Counted from the first letter of the stretch, positions 1 through 8,144 are shown. The stretch: DNA of 64,000 nt from Cohnella herbarum (GCF_012849095.1 NZ_CP051680.1:2914001-2978000), one strand, 5' to 3'. The notes: generated by a model from the letters alone, not told the origin. A program made the numbers and translations.

Positions 1-181
1 CCTCTTCATCTAGATGGCAATGTTCCTTCAGCAGCTGCACATGATATTTCCCGAGTTCTTCAGACTTGACGACAAGCAATTCAATAAATTTCATTCTCAT
101 TCTGCTTTGTTTGCCTGCTAACGATAAATGATTCATCAACCACTTGGAATAGAAAGCAATTTCTCCATACTTAATCCTCAT
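1..181 (-). CDS. Partial phage protein, DUF1617-like (N-terminal 60 residues)
   Basis: A start codon at 181 opens a frame that stays open to the window edge; the product begins MRIKYGEIAFYSKWLMNHLS and is rich in charged helix. Its ATG overlaps the stop of the upstream gene (ATGA), a usual sign of translational coupling. The opening (short basic strand, then a helical stretch with many Leu, Lys and Glu) resembles the phage family DUF1617, usually found near tail genes, but I recognise this only by general look. It is the last visible gene of the phage-like operon and its C-terminus lies outside the window. Confidence 0.6.
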   Translation of the reverse strand, partial: MRIKYGEIAFYSKWLMNHLSLAGKQSRMRMKFIELLVVKSEELGKYHVQLLKEHCHLDEE

Positions 182-648
182 TTTTCCGCCCCTCCTGTTT
201 CTGTCGCAATGTTGGATTTCGTAACTTCCTCATGAACAAGATTAATAGCTCTCTTTAGATCCCCGAAGATTTTCTCCAACTCATCCTGAACGAACGACGT
301 AATGATGTCCTGCAAATATTCGCCATCCTTTAAAGCAACGATGAGATTAAGCATGTCGTCATACGATTCAGCATCCGTTTCCAAACTGGTAAAATACTTA
401 ATAATAAGCGCTGTAGACAGTGCAATTCCGATTGATGCATCAAACTTCTTGTTGTTCTCGAACGCAAACTTGACTAGATTCAATAAATCGGCGATCAAGT
501 CATCCCTCTTAGACGGACGAAACAATAGGTCAATATCAAGCGTACTTCCGTTTGCGAATTGAACTCTTTTCGTTCGCTTGTATTTGTCATTTACTTTCTT
601 TGTCATTTGTAAGGACGATAGATTATTTTTTCTCATATTCAAACTCAA
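178..648 (-). CDS. Hypothetical phage protein, possible tail-assembly chaperone
   Basis: A 156-residue acidic, mostly helical soluble protein with no signal peptide or membrane segment. It follows a tail-tube-like gene and precedes a DUF1617-like gene. In many phages this place holds a tail-assembly chaperone of about this size, so that role is an inference from position; I see no diagnostic motif. The start is probably TTG at 648, preceded by AAAGGAG at short spacing; an ATG four codons downstream is the alternative. The gene lies beyond a terminator (723-749), so it would depend on read-through or on its own promoter. Confidence 0.6.
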   Translation of the reverse strand: MSLNMRKNNLSSLQMTKKVNDKYKRTKRVQFANGSTLDIDLLFRPSKRDDLIADLLNLVKFAFENNKKFDASIGIALSTALIIKYFTSLETDAESYDDMLNLIVALKDGEYLQDIITSFVQDELEKIFGDLKRAINLVHEEVTKSNIATETGGAEK

Positions 649-668
649 GCAACTCCTTTTTTATTGTT

Positions 669-718
669 TATTTTCTGCAAACGAACAAACCGCTAGGCTT
701 GTCAGCTTGCAGAAAATA
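669..718. repeat. Intercistronic 12-bp inverted repeat
   Basis: Arms tattttctgcaa (669-680) and ttgcagaaaata (707-718) are perfect complements around a 26-base centre that can itself fold weakly. It lies between the tail-tube-like gene and the next phage-like gene, just beyond the terminator. It could be a second terminator, a processing site, or a binding or promoter element for the small downstream genes. Confidence 0.6.
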
Positions 719-722
719 ATAA

Positions 723-749
723 AGGAGAAGGAAGTAGCTCCCTTCTCCC
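723..749 (-). terminator. Rho-independent terminator after tail-tube-like gene
   Basis: Read on the minus strand, GGAGAAGG and CCTTCTCC form an 8-bp stem (724-731 with 741-748) followed by TTTATTATTTT. It lies 15 bases downstream of the 764 stop codon. Terminators directly after the major tail or capsid gene are common in phages and set high levels of that product. Confidence 0.8.
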
Positions 750-763
750 TTATTTATTTCCCG

Positions 764-1552
764 TTAAATAATATCGTTCTCGTCGTAGATCGTAAGGGAC
801 CACATATCCGAGCTAAGCGGATCCTTCAACACTTCCAGCTTCAGGTCGAGAACGGCCGGATCGCCGGTAGCGGCCATGGCTACGTTAAATGCATCCTCGA
901 ACTTCGCATTCGGAACGGTAATCTGAGCCGCGTAGTCCTCTTTCGTAAATTCGTCGCGGACGATACAGTCGAGCACGACTTTGAACGTTTTGCCGAAGGC
1001 ATCGGAAGTAACCTTCAACGTTTTGGCGGACGCATCCGTCGTCACTCTGTAGTAAGCAGCCAGTTTCTTGCCGTCGGCGAAATCGCCGCTGAAGAAAGTC
1101 AGGTTCTTGCCAGAGATCGAATACTGGCCGGTAGTTGCCGTACCCGTCGCCAGTGCAATCTCGTCGCCCAAGGTACCATCGACGTTCAACTCGTATACGC
1201 CGGCCAGATTTCCGACCGGAGCTTTCGATAGAGCGGCCGCATTGGACGCGACGGTCAACGTGTCGATGAACACGACGCCGGTGGCACCTTCCACCAGATT
1301 ATTGCCGGTAAGCATCGCCAGCGCTTTGTTATCGAACACCGCATCCTGAAGCGTCAGCTTCGATTCGCGGTTACTGGAAAATCCAACGAGCTTGGCGTTG
1401 CCGCTGCCCCCGCGGGAATAGACCGTTTCGCCGGTTGTCTCGAGCCCGCTTGTTTTCAACGTTCTTAGTGTTGTAACCGGCTTGCCGGTAGATAAGCTGT
1501 AGAAAGTCGCGATGCCCGCGTCGCGGATCGCCCAACGGTTAGGTGTTGCCAT
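764..1552 (-). CDS. Putative phage major tail (tube) protein
   Basis: The 262-residue product is Ala/Thr/Val/Asp rich with many short predicted beta strands, no signal peptide and no membrane segment, beginning MATPNRWAIRDAGIATFY. This composition and size fit phage tube or major tail structural proteins. That assignment is inference; no single family motif was found. The gene has AAAGGAG about 12 bases ahead of its ATG and is followed at once by a strong terminator, as expected for an abundant structural protein. It belongs to the leftward operon that starts with the single-chain RNA polymerase. A non-phage shell or sheath protein cannot be excluded. Confidence 0.6.
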   Translation of the reverse strand: MATPNRWAIRDAGIATFYSLSTGKPVTTLRTLKTSGLETTGETVYSRGGSGNAKLVGFSSNRESKLTLQDAVFDNKALAMLTGNNLVEGATGVVFIDTLTVASNAAALSKAPVGNLAGVYELNVDGTLGDEIALATGTATTGQYSISGKNLTFFSGDFADGKKLAAYYRVTTDASAKTLKVTSDAFGKTFKVVLDCIVRDEFTKEDYAAQITVPNAKFEDAFNVAMAATGDPAVLDLKLEVLKDPLSSDMWSLTIYDENDII

Positions 1553-1559
1553 AATGTGA

Positions 1560-2285
1560 TCAATCTCCTTTAAGTTTTCTGCTCCAATGCAGATGGGATA
1601 GGTTAATTTTCTTGCTATCCACGTTCCCGGCGTATATGCCTTGAATCGTGAATAAGTAATTGTCTACTTGCTCTAGCCTGTTTAAGGCATCATGGAATTG
1701 AAATATCGTCATATCGAACACGTTGAATATATTCACCGCATTCGATTTCCACGCAATTCCCGATATTTTGCTAGCGAGGCTGTAAATTTGCTCTTTCTTA
1801 CGGAGAATTTCATTTTTACCTTCCTGAAGCTTCTCGATTAGCGCTTTGGCTTTGTCATTGGCAGGCTTGTACTCTTCTTTGTCGAAACTCACATGATGGG
1901 AGTAAATAATCAAGCTTTGAAAATATTCGAAATTGTGGTTGTTCAGCTTCAACTCCGGATTATCGTCGAAATAAATAAAAACCTCGTTGCGGCTTTCGCC
2001 TAACCGAGGTTCCATTTGAAGATGAGCTTTTAATCCCAAGCGGGCTAACTCCCAATATTCCGGGTTTGCGTCACAATTCACGTAGAAAATTTCAAAGCTG
2101 GACAATCCGCTCGCGGACATGTCTTCGGAAGAGTCTTTGTTAATCAACAGCGTTGAAATAATCCTGTCATAATGATGATCCCCCATGCTAATGATTTGCT
2201 TTAGGGTTGGCGCGGTGAAATACAATTCCATCCCGATCGGAATCGGTAGATTGGCTAGTAATTTTAATTCAATGGCATCATTCAT
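1560..2285 (-). CDS. Hypothetical protein of phage-like operon (241 aa)
   Basis: I do not recognise this protein. The first 130 residues look alpha/beta and end in an acidic loop. Residues about 140-210 are rich in Lys, Glu and hydrophobics and look helical, perhaps a short coiled coil. There is no signal peptide. It sits between the 163-residue protein and the tail-tube-like protein with gaps of 4 and 7 bases, so it is surely cotranscribed. The ATG at 2285 has no good ribosome site and is probably reached by coupling to the upstream stop. Position suggests a virion or tail-completion role (inference). Confidence 0.6.
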   Translation of the reverse strand: MNDAIELKLLANLPIPIGMELYFTAPTLKQIISMGDHHYDRIISTLLINKDSSEDMSASGLSSFEIFYVNCDANPEYWELARLGLKAHLQMEPRLGESRNEVFIYFDDNPELKLNNHNFEYFQSLIIYSHHVSFDKEEYKPANDKAKALIEKLQEGKNEILRKKEQIYSLASKISGIAWKSNAVNIFNVFDMTIFQFHDALNRLEQVDNYLFTIQGIYAGNVDSKKINLSHLHWSRKLKGD

Positions 2286-2289
2286 ACGA

Positions 2290-2781
2290 TTAGTTGAAAT
2301 CTACGCATTTATACTGTAGATAGACCCCCTGATAATCTTCGTTAACCGTCAATGGATTCATCTCGTTAAATTGCAGCCTGCCGATTCCGAACCCCTTAGC
2401 ATTGCTCAGAAATCCGTCCATCTTTCTCATCACATAATCCGTTCTCGTATACTCATAAGAAGTGCGGTGCAAATCTCTATGGGTAAAAATACGAATAATG
2501 ATAAGCCCGGAATGATAGACGTCGTGAACTTTGCTGTATCCCCCTGCGGACACGGTTAAGAACGTACTCGGAACCGTCTCCACCTTGGGAACGAATAGAT
2601 ACGGAAATACTTTGCTATACAACAGTAAGGCTGAATCTGATATTTCAGGCTGATCCAGAAAGTTGTTTTCGCTATAATAGAGCGCCTTGCATAAGTCGGC
2701 ATCCGACAGGATGAGTTCGGTTATCTTGTTCTTGTAATCGATAATCTCACCTAACTGGGCTATTCCATTCACCTCCTTCAC
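2290..2781 (-). CDS. Hypothetical protein, possible head-tail or tail-completion protein
   Basis: A 163-residue soluble alpha/beta protein. Size and place (two genes before the tail-tube-like gene) fit a head-tail joining or tail-completion protein, as an inference only. The start is unclear. A GTG at 2781 opens the frame, but the best Shine-Dalgarno match (AAGGAGG) lies inside its first codons, so a start slightly downstream, perhaps non-canonical, is possible. A 14-bp stem-loop (2798-2834) separates it from the zinc-ribbon gene. Confidence 0.6.
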   Translation of the reverse strand: MKEVNGIAQLGEIIDYKNKITELILSDADLCKALYYSENNFLDQPEISDSALLLYSKVFPYLFVPKVETVPSTFLTVSAGGYSKVHDVYHSGLIIIRIFTHRDLHRTSYEYTRTDYVMRKMDGFLSNAKGFGIGRLQFNEMNPLTVNEDYQGVYLQYKCVDFN

Positions 2782-2797
2782 ATCTCCGAACTTCCCG

Positions 2798-2834
2798 AGA
2801 GCGATAGCGAGAAGGAGTCACTCGCTATCGCTCT
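2798..2834. repeat. 14-bp perfect inverted repeat between zinc-ribbon gene and 163-aa gene
   Basis: Arms agagcgatagcgag (2798-2811) and ctcgctatcgctct (2821-2834) pair perfectly around a 9-base loop. No T-run follows on the minus strand, so it does not look like a simple terminator. It lies just upstream of the ribosome site of the 163-residue protein and just downstream of the polymerase/zinc-ribbon pair, the boundary between transcription-type and structural-type genes. A regulatory or RNA-processing role is inferred. Confidence 0.7.
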
Positions 2835-2914
2835 TGAGAATATCAGTTTCATATTAAGGAATGGATCAGCAAACCCGACAGCCTAATAGGGACGATGGGT
2901 TTGGGCATTTCCGA

Positions 2915-3679
2915 CTACTCCACGCGCGATAATCTTACCCGTTTCATATTTTCTCGTTTCCAAGCTAATTCCCGTGATCGTTTGCATGTCGGGCAGTATT
3001 TGCTGTTATTCGATTTTTTGGGAAACAACAGTCGACATTCGCTGCAATGGACGAACGATGTCCCTCCCGCTTTCCATTGCAAATAATAGTTCACGATTTC
3101 TCTAAAATCGCTAATCACGATTCGGGGTTCATCGAGCTTCATAACGAAGTTCACTTGGATATCCTCCCGATCGACGACGTGCGTTGGCGTTATAAATCCC
3201 CTCTGTACCAACTCGTATATCAGTTGATCCTTATTCCTCGCCTTGCTAACCCCCGCTTCTCGCAAAAGCAATTTGGAACCTTGATTAACCCAGCCTCTAT
3301 TATTCGGATTGATCCGATTCTTCACCTTGGCATACACCAACATGACGAAAGCAAGCCTCTCTAACTTCATATCGTTCAGAGAAACGATTTTATCCAATTC
3401 GCCTTGTACAACCTCTATCCGGTCGACATCATTCAGATCATGACATTGCACGGCAATTGTCTTTATCATCGCATTTATCGTCTTGTCCCACTTGGATGGA
3501 TGATATCCGGCGAGATTCCTCATATGGTTTTCTAGAAGTTCTCCCACTTCTTTTCTATTCTTTCCTAGCGAGAAGTAATGCTTCATCAGAACCCTGATCG
3601 TCGTCGTAGGCTTCTTGTCGAAAATTCTTTTCTCCAAAGCATTGTCCAAAATCATCTTTTCATTGGTCACGATATTCAT
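2915..3679 (-). CDS. Zinc-ribbon protein coupled to single-chain RNA polymerase
   Basis: The 254-residue product has a C-terminal zinc ribbon: C212-x2-C215 and C229-x2-C232, with basic residues after the last pair. The middle (about 100-165) is helical and could be a winged-helix-like DNA-binding segment; the N-terminal third is helical and basic. It starts 3 bases after the polymerase stop codon, with GGAG inside the end of the polymerase gene, so the two are translated together. A role as accessory transcription factor (promoter recognition or template binding) for the polymerase is inferred from coupling and zinc ribbon. A replication-initiation protein is the main alternative. I could not name a family. 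Confidence 0.7.
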   Translation of the reverse strand: MNIVTNEKMILDNALEKRIFDKKPTTTIRVLMKHYFSLGKNRKEVGELLENHMRNLAGYHPSKWDKTINAMIKTIAVQCHDLNDVDRIEVVQGELDKIVSLNDMKLERLAFVMLVYAKVKNRINPNNRGWVNQGSKLLLREAGVSKARNKDQLIYELVQRGFITPTHVVDREDIQVNFVMKLDEPRIVISDFREIVNYYLQWKAGGTSFVHCSECRLLFPKKSNNSKYCPTCKRSRELAWKRENMKRVRLSRVE

Positions 3680-3681
3680 TC

Positions 3682-6429
3682 TTAATCCGCTCCTTCATAT
3701 CGGGATGTAAGCATGGCGTAACGCTCTCCTTTGAATTCAATGTCCCCTTCGGGGTCCGCTATTGGATAAGAAATCATATATTCGTTTGCTTTGAGCAAAT
3801 GGGAAATAATCGTCTCTCCGGCGATATCCCATGCGAATTGCTTAGATTGGTTCGTTCTGTAACATAAATCGATTACGATATTGCACAATTGTTCCGCATC
3901 GTTGCAAATCCGGTAGGCATCCTCCACGAATGTTCGGCCATCGATCACTTGAACTTCTTCATCGCTTAGAACAAGTCCGGCTGCTCTTAATGCCATGTAA
4001 TCTTTTACTTCGGATCGGTGAACGCAGTATAGCTCGGCGATCTCTTTATATTTAATCGGAGGGTAACCCGAATCTGACTTCAGCCTTGAATAGTCGTAAT
4101 CTTTAACGTTGATAGGCAACTCTTTCACGCCCGCCAACGCACCTTCAACCTTCCGGCAAATCTTGTTCATGACTGAATTCTCTTGGGACACCGGCATTTT
4201 GATATAGTAGTAGCGAAGAAAAGTCGTCTGCTCTTCCGTCTTATCCGCTTTGGCGAGCAACTGCTCCAGGGTGCAACCGAATCTATTCCTGCAATTAACC
4301 TCAGTAGCGCTCATGAATCTGTCAATCTTCTTCTTAAGTTCGGGATATCGATAGATCATAAAATAAGGCTTTTTCTCCGCGACGATGCTTTGATTAAACC
4401 GTTTCAATTCCGCGACTTCTTCGCTATCCGATTCCTCTATGACGTTCGCATGATAGTCATACCATGACTTGGGCATGGGATTGCTTTGGATCCCTTTCGC
4501 CTGATCTATAGCATTCTGTTGGTAATTCTGACCGCACTTAATGCGATATTCCATCGTCTTATACTCGTTACTACCAGGGGGATATTTAGCCAATATTTCG
4601 TACATCGCGGTAATGCGATTCGTAATGCTTCCGATCTGATCTCCAAAGCTCATCTTATTGGCTCTAATCAAATCTTCCTCTACAATGATTCTCTTTAATG
4701 CCGTTTTCTGAGCGCAAATAATCGCATCCTGTTCCCGAATGCTCTGCATAATCGTCGGGTTATTCGTCGTAAACACGGTATCGCTATCCATGTCCGCTCC
4801 GTTAAGCGCCTGAGCCGTGGTATCGTGGGAATTAAATATCGTTACCGTATCCATATAGCGATACCAATGGTTCATTTCGGAAGTATTCGCAAGCGAGAAT
4901 ATACGAATATTATTGTGGCATGTCATTGGAGCTCGAAACCCGGCTACCTTCTCGACTCCGCGAGCGCTCCAATACGAATGATAGAACTCTCCCGCTTTTA
5001 ATAACCCCGTGATTTTCATGCCGAACATGCTTTGACACAGGCTGTACGGATCTCCGGATAAGATCGAGTAATTCCCCTTAATCCTGAGCTCCCCCATCTT
5101 AGCTTCTTGAATCCTTCTGCTGATCATTTTGTGCACATGTTTACGTACGAATGGATCGTTGATCATTTCCTTCTCGATCATTAGCGCCTTGACGAAATCG
5201 AAATCGCTCTTCTCGAAAGACATTTCATTCATATGAATGCCTTTAAGAAACAGCAATGTTTTACGATAGTCTCCGCCTAATACTTCTTTAATTTCCGATA
5301 CCGTCGGTTCAATTAACTCATCTATGCCCTCATCGGATAGATGAAGAGATTGTATGAATTGATAATTCAGGTTTCTCTCGTTCTCGAGCTTCTTGGGCGT
5401 CGCTTTCGTGACGCTATAAGAATACCCGCCGTTCTCGCAACAGGATAGATAATGCTCTATGCTATCGTAGGAATTCCACAGCTTTAACATCGATTCCGTG
5501 AGTATGATCTCGCTTGCAGACACCGATCTCTTTTTCCCCCATACATCCAACACTTCATCCGATTCCGCGATCTCTTTGCTCCAAGCATAATAATCGAAGG
5601 TGAACAGCATCCCTTTCGTAAACGCGTTACGAATGCAAAACCCGCTTGGAATATAATCCAAGCCCAGCGACTCTGCCCATCTTCGGCTTAATTCCGGAGT
5701 AATCAATCCATATCCGTCGCTATTGTTGTTGAGGAGTTCATAATCCTTGATATCCCTTATTGTAGGCTCAGGACCATCCTCCGTAATGTGCACGATATTG
5801 GCTACGATAGGTACTTTGCAATCTTTAACGACTAGGACTCCGGCAGGGCTTGGAACAGGTTTAGAAGCCGAGCATGTCAACGCTTTATAAGCTTCGAATT
5901 TGGCAGGGACAAGTTGGATATCTTTGTTACGACCGTTATCTATCTTATCCGCAAGAGTGGAATATACCTCCTCGCTCACATACACAACGGTATTTTTCTT
6001 GACCCCACCCGGTGTGGCAAGTAGTCGCTTATATTTCAACCCGTTAATATAAAATCCCTTGCTCGCATTTAACCGGTCGAAGTCCGCCATGCTGTCCATG
6101 ATCACGGATATGTAGTCCTTCATGAATACTGCGGAATAAAGATCATCGTACAGCTTTGAAATTGTTGCTCCTCTAACCCTCGTCCTCCGTTCCTTCTTCA
6201 GAGTACTAATCTCGGTTCTGATTCGGGTTACCGCATTACGATTCTCATCTTGATCAATTCCCCTGATTTCGCGAATAAACCTTAGCGCTTGACTGTCCGC
6301 AATTGCGATAAGCTCCTCGTTGTTCCGCGCTTCCTTCAGCGTGTAATTGTCGAGATGCCATTTGGCTTTGCGAAGGCGAGACGAACGAAGCTTATAAATA
6401 TAAGTGAGATTAGCGTTCAATTTACTCAT
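3682..6429 (-). CDS. Single-chain RdRp/YonO-superfamily RNA polymerase
   Basis: The 915-residue protein carries the ordered blocks of the eukaryotic RNA-dependent RNA polymerase/YonO superfamily. These are SDGYGLITPEL (near 237-247); PSGFCIRNAFTKGML (261-275), matching the PSxFQIRxxxxKG block; FRAPMTCHNNIRIF (about 498-511), matching the RxP block; the catalytic loop NGADMDSD with D546, D548 and D550; and GSITN (600-604) then AIDQAKG (640-646), matching the bridge-helix/trigger-loop-like blocks. Family knowledge: such enzymes (QDE-1, SPbeta YonO, crAss-like phage RNAP) make RNA with two double-psi barrels in one chain. Metal binding would use the three Asp; the usual DxDGD is DMDSD here. Start at 6429 follows AAAGGGGGG; an upstream in-frame start is less likely. 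It heads a leftward phage-like operon, so transcription of the element's late genes is the likely job (inference). DNA versus RNA template cannot be told from sequence. Confidence 0.88.
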   Translation of the reverse strand: MSKLNANLTYIYKLRSSRLRKAKWHLDNYTLKEARNNEELIAIADSQALRFIREIRGIDQDENRNAVTRIRTEISTLKKERRTRVRGATISKLYDDLYSAVFMKDYISVIMDSMADFDRLNASKGFYINGLKYKRLLATPGGVKKNTVVYVSEEVYSTLADKIDNGRNKDIQLVPAKFEAYKALTCSASKPVPSPAGVLVVKDCKVPIVANIVHITEDGPEPTIRDIKDYELLNNNSDGYGLITPELSRRWAESLGLDYIPSGFCIRNAFTKGMLFTFDYYAWSKEIAESDEVLDVWGKKRSVSASEIILTESMLKLWNSYDSIEHYLSCCENGGYSYSVTKATPKKLENERNLNYQFIQSLHLSDEGIDELIEPTVSEIKEVLGGDYRKTLLFLKGIHMNEMSFEKSDFDFVKALMIEKEMINDPFVRKHVHKMISRRIQEAKMGELRIKGNYSILSGDPYSLCQSMFGMKITGLLKAGEFYHSYWSARGVEKVAGFRAPMTCHNNIRIFSLANTSEMNHWYRYMDTVTIFNSHDTTAQALNGADMDSDTVFTTNNPTIMQSIREQDAIICAQKTALKRIIVEEDLIRANKMSFGDQIGSITNRITAMYEILAKYPPGSNEYKTMEYRIKCGQNYQQNAIDQAKGIQSNPMPKSWYDYHANVIEESDSEEVAELKRFNQSIVAEKKPYFMIYRYPELKKKIDRFMSATEVNCRNRFGCTLEQLLAKADKTEEQTTFLRYYYIKMPVSQENSVMNKICRKVEGALAGVKELPINVKDYDYSRLKSDSGYPPIKYKEIAELYCVHRSEVKDYMALRAAGLVLSDEEVQVIDGRTFVEDAYRICNDAEQLCNIVIDLCYRTNQSKQFAWDIAGETIISHLLKANEYMISYPIADPEGDIEFKGERYAMLTSRYEGAD

Positions 6430-6633
6430 GGAAATCCCCCCTTTCTTATTAAATGGCTTCCGTATGACATGCCAATTAAACACAACTCCGAGTCGAGATT
6501 GTGAATTTGTACGTTAAACAGTCTTCTTTCAGGATTTTCCACATATCGCCAAATCAGGACTATTGATGTAGAATAATGATGAACAAGTAGGAGCCATTCC
6601 CCCATCCGATGGGGATAAATTAGGAGAAATGAC

Positions 6634-7698
6634 ATGGAGAATTTTATCGATCAAATTAAATCGTTAGCGAGAAGAGTTCAAAAAATGAAGGATAGTATAT
6701 TAACTGAAGAGGCAACAAAAATGTCCGTATTAATGCCTTTCTTTCAAGCACTTGGATATGATGTCTTTAATCCAGAGGAATTCCTTCCTGAATTCGTTGC
6801 CGATGTAGGAATAAAGAAAGGAGAAAAAGTAGACTATGCTATTCTTCAGAATGGGAAGCCTGTTATCTTAATTGAAGCAAAATCTATTCAAGAAATACTC
6901 ACCAAACATGATTCACAGTTATTTAGATACTTTGGAACAACATCTGCAAAATTCGCAATTTTAACGAACGGTATAACTTACCGTTTTTACACCGATCTTG
7001 AAGAACAAAACAAAATGGATACTTCACCGTTTTTCGAATTCAATCTTTTTGAAATCAAAGACCATCAGCTTGTTGAACTTCATAAATTCCAAAAAGACAA
7101 ATTCAGTATTGAAAATATAAATACGACCGCAGAAGAGTTAAAATATACAAATGAAATTAAGCGCTTTATTAAAAATCAATGGGAAGTCCCAACCGACGAT
7201 TTTATTTCTTTCATTCTCTCTGATGTATATCCTGGAAAGAAAACGAAACAAGTTATTGAAAAATTCAATGGAATTGTTAAAAAATCCATGAATGAGTTTA
7301 TTAATGACTTGTTAAATGAGAAAATTCAGTCAGCGCTTGCTACGACGAACGTAGTACCTACTACCTTAAGTGAAGTAGCGGCAACCGCTTCCGAACCAGT
7401 GATCGAAGAGACTGGAATTGTTACGACTCAAGAAGAGATTGAGGGCTACATAACTGTAAAAGTACTCTTACAAGAAACCATTGCACCGGATAGGGTTCAT
7501 TATAGAGACAATCTGAGCTATTTTAATATTCTTATCGACAATAGTATTCGTAAGTGGGTTTGTAGATTGTACTTGAATTCATCGAATTGGTCGGTTGTCT
7601 TCAATGATGAATCCACAACATCAGTAAAAATCAATTCGGTATCGGATTTACTTAACCATAAAGAAAAAATTGTTGAAGTCGCAAAGAAATTTCAATGA
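6634..7698 (+). CDS. HsdR-N-like PD-(D/E)xK nuclease-domain protein
   Basis: The 354-residue protein has the type I restriction HsdR N-terminal nuclease fold. D67 is followed by E81-A-K83 (ILIEAKS) and then QLFRYF (Q95 to Y99), the usual PD-(D/E)xK plus QxxxY arrangement. Residues about 130-230 are helical, and the last 90 form a separate alpha/beta domain. It lacks the helicase motor, so it is a stand-alone nuclease-like protein rather than a full HsdR; no HsdM or HsdS is nearby. It is divergent from the polymerase operon (about 200 bases apart) and is visibly richer in A and T than its chromosomal neighbours, suggesting recent transfer. A defence role or a mobile-element origin is possible. 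AGGAGAA precedes the ATG. Confidence 0.75.
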   Translation: MENFIDQIKSLARRVQKMKDSILTEEATKMSVLMPFFQALGYDVFNPEEFLPEFVADVGIKKGEKVDYAILQNGKPVILIEAKSIQEILTKHDSQLFRYFGTTSAKFAILTNGITYRFYTDLEEQNKMDTSPFFEFNLFEIKDHQLVELHKFQKDKFSIENINTTAEELKYTNEIKRFIKNQWEVPTDDFISFILSDVYPGKKTKQVIEKFNGIVKKSMNEFINDLLNEKIQSALATTNVVPTTLSEVAATASEPVIEETGIVTTQEEIEGYITVKVLLQETIAPDRVHYRDNLSYFNILIDNSIRKWVCRLYLNSSNWSVVFNDESTTSVKINSVSDLLNHKEKIVEVAKKFQ

Positions 7699-7741
7699 AA
7701 CAAAGCAAACCCCCAATACTAATTTGGGGGTTTGCTTTGTT
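7699..7741. terminator. Bidirectional terminator between convergent genes
   Basis: A perfect 18-bp stem (7699-7716 with 7724-7741) around a 7-base loop sits between the nuclease stop codon and the convergent protease gene. Arms begin aacaaagcaaaccccc. T-rich ends on both strands suit termination from both sides. Confidence 0.85.
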
Positions 7742-7757
7742 CATAAATGACTTAAAT

Positions 7758-8144
7758 TTAATTAGGTGATAACGTTAACTCCATTTTCACCATATCAAGG
7801 ACTGCCCTAGTCTCCAACAAAAAGTCAGTTCCAAGGATGCCGTTGATATCCAAACCGTAGTCCATATCGCCAATCTGTATTGTATAATTCCGAATCGATA
7901 CGTTCTCCAGCTTGAGCCTGTCAATCTTCTTCTCGTAAACATACTCCGCACCACCGACTCCCCGCATCGTTCGAATCAGATCCGTGAGCTCGGGCTCGAG
8001 ACCTATTTCCAATGCAATTTCAGCGGATAGTAGCGTCGTTGCAGAACCTGTATCGATAAGAATGTTCGGAACGATTCTCTTTATTCCACGATGAGTAAAA
8101 AGCATTTCCACAAACGGCAGACCATGCTTTAATTCGAACTTCAT
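7758..8144 (-). CDS. Retropepsin-like aspartic protease (clan AA)
   Basis: The 128-residue protein contains ILIDTGSATTLLS with the catalytic D31-T-G-S, and near the C-terminus INGILGTDFL, the hydrophobic-hydrophobic-Gly element of retropepsin-like proteins. One copy of the fold in about 130 residues means it should work as a homodimer, as family members do. The ATG at 8144 overlaps the stop codon of the upstream gene (ATGA), so I prefer it to the ATG eight codons earlier. There is no signal peptide, so it acts in the cytoplasm or within a partner complex. The target is unknown; the coupled upstream protein is an obvious candidate partner. Confidence 0.8.
   Translation of the reverse strand: MKFELKHGLPFVEMLFTHRGIKRIVPNILIDTGSATTLLSAEIALEIGLEPELTDLIRTMRGVGGAEYVYEKKIDRLKLENVSIRNYTIQIGDMDYGLDINGILGTDFLLETRAVLDMVKMELTLSPN

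Noticed and set aside
3682..6429. Canonical RpoC/beta-prime fragment
   Set aside because: The ADMDSD loop recalls beta-prime NADFDGD, but the PSxFxIRxxxxKG, DGYG and AIDxxKG blocks are those of the single-chain RdRp/YonO group, and the protein is complete.
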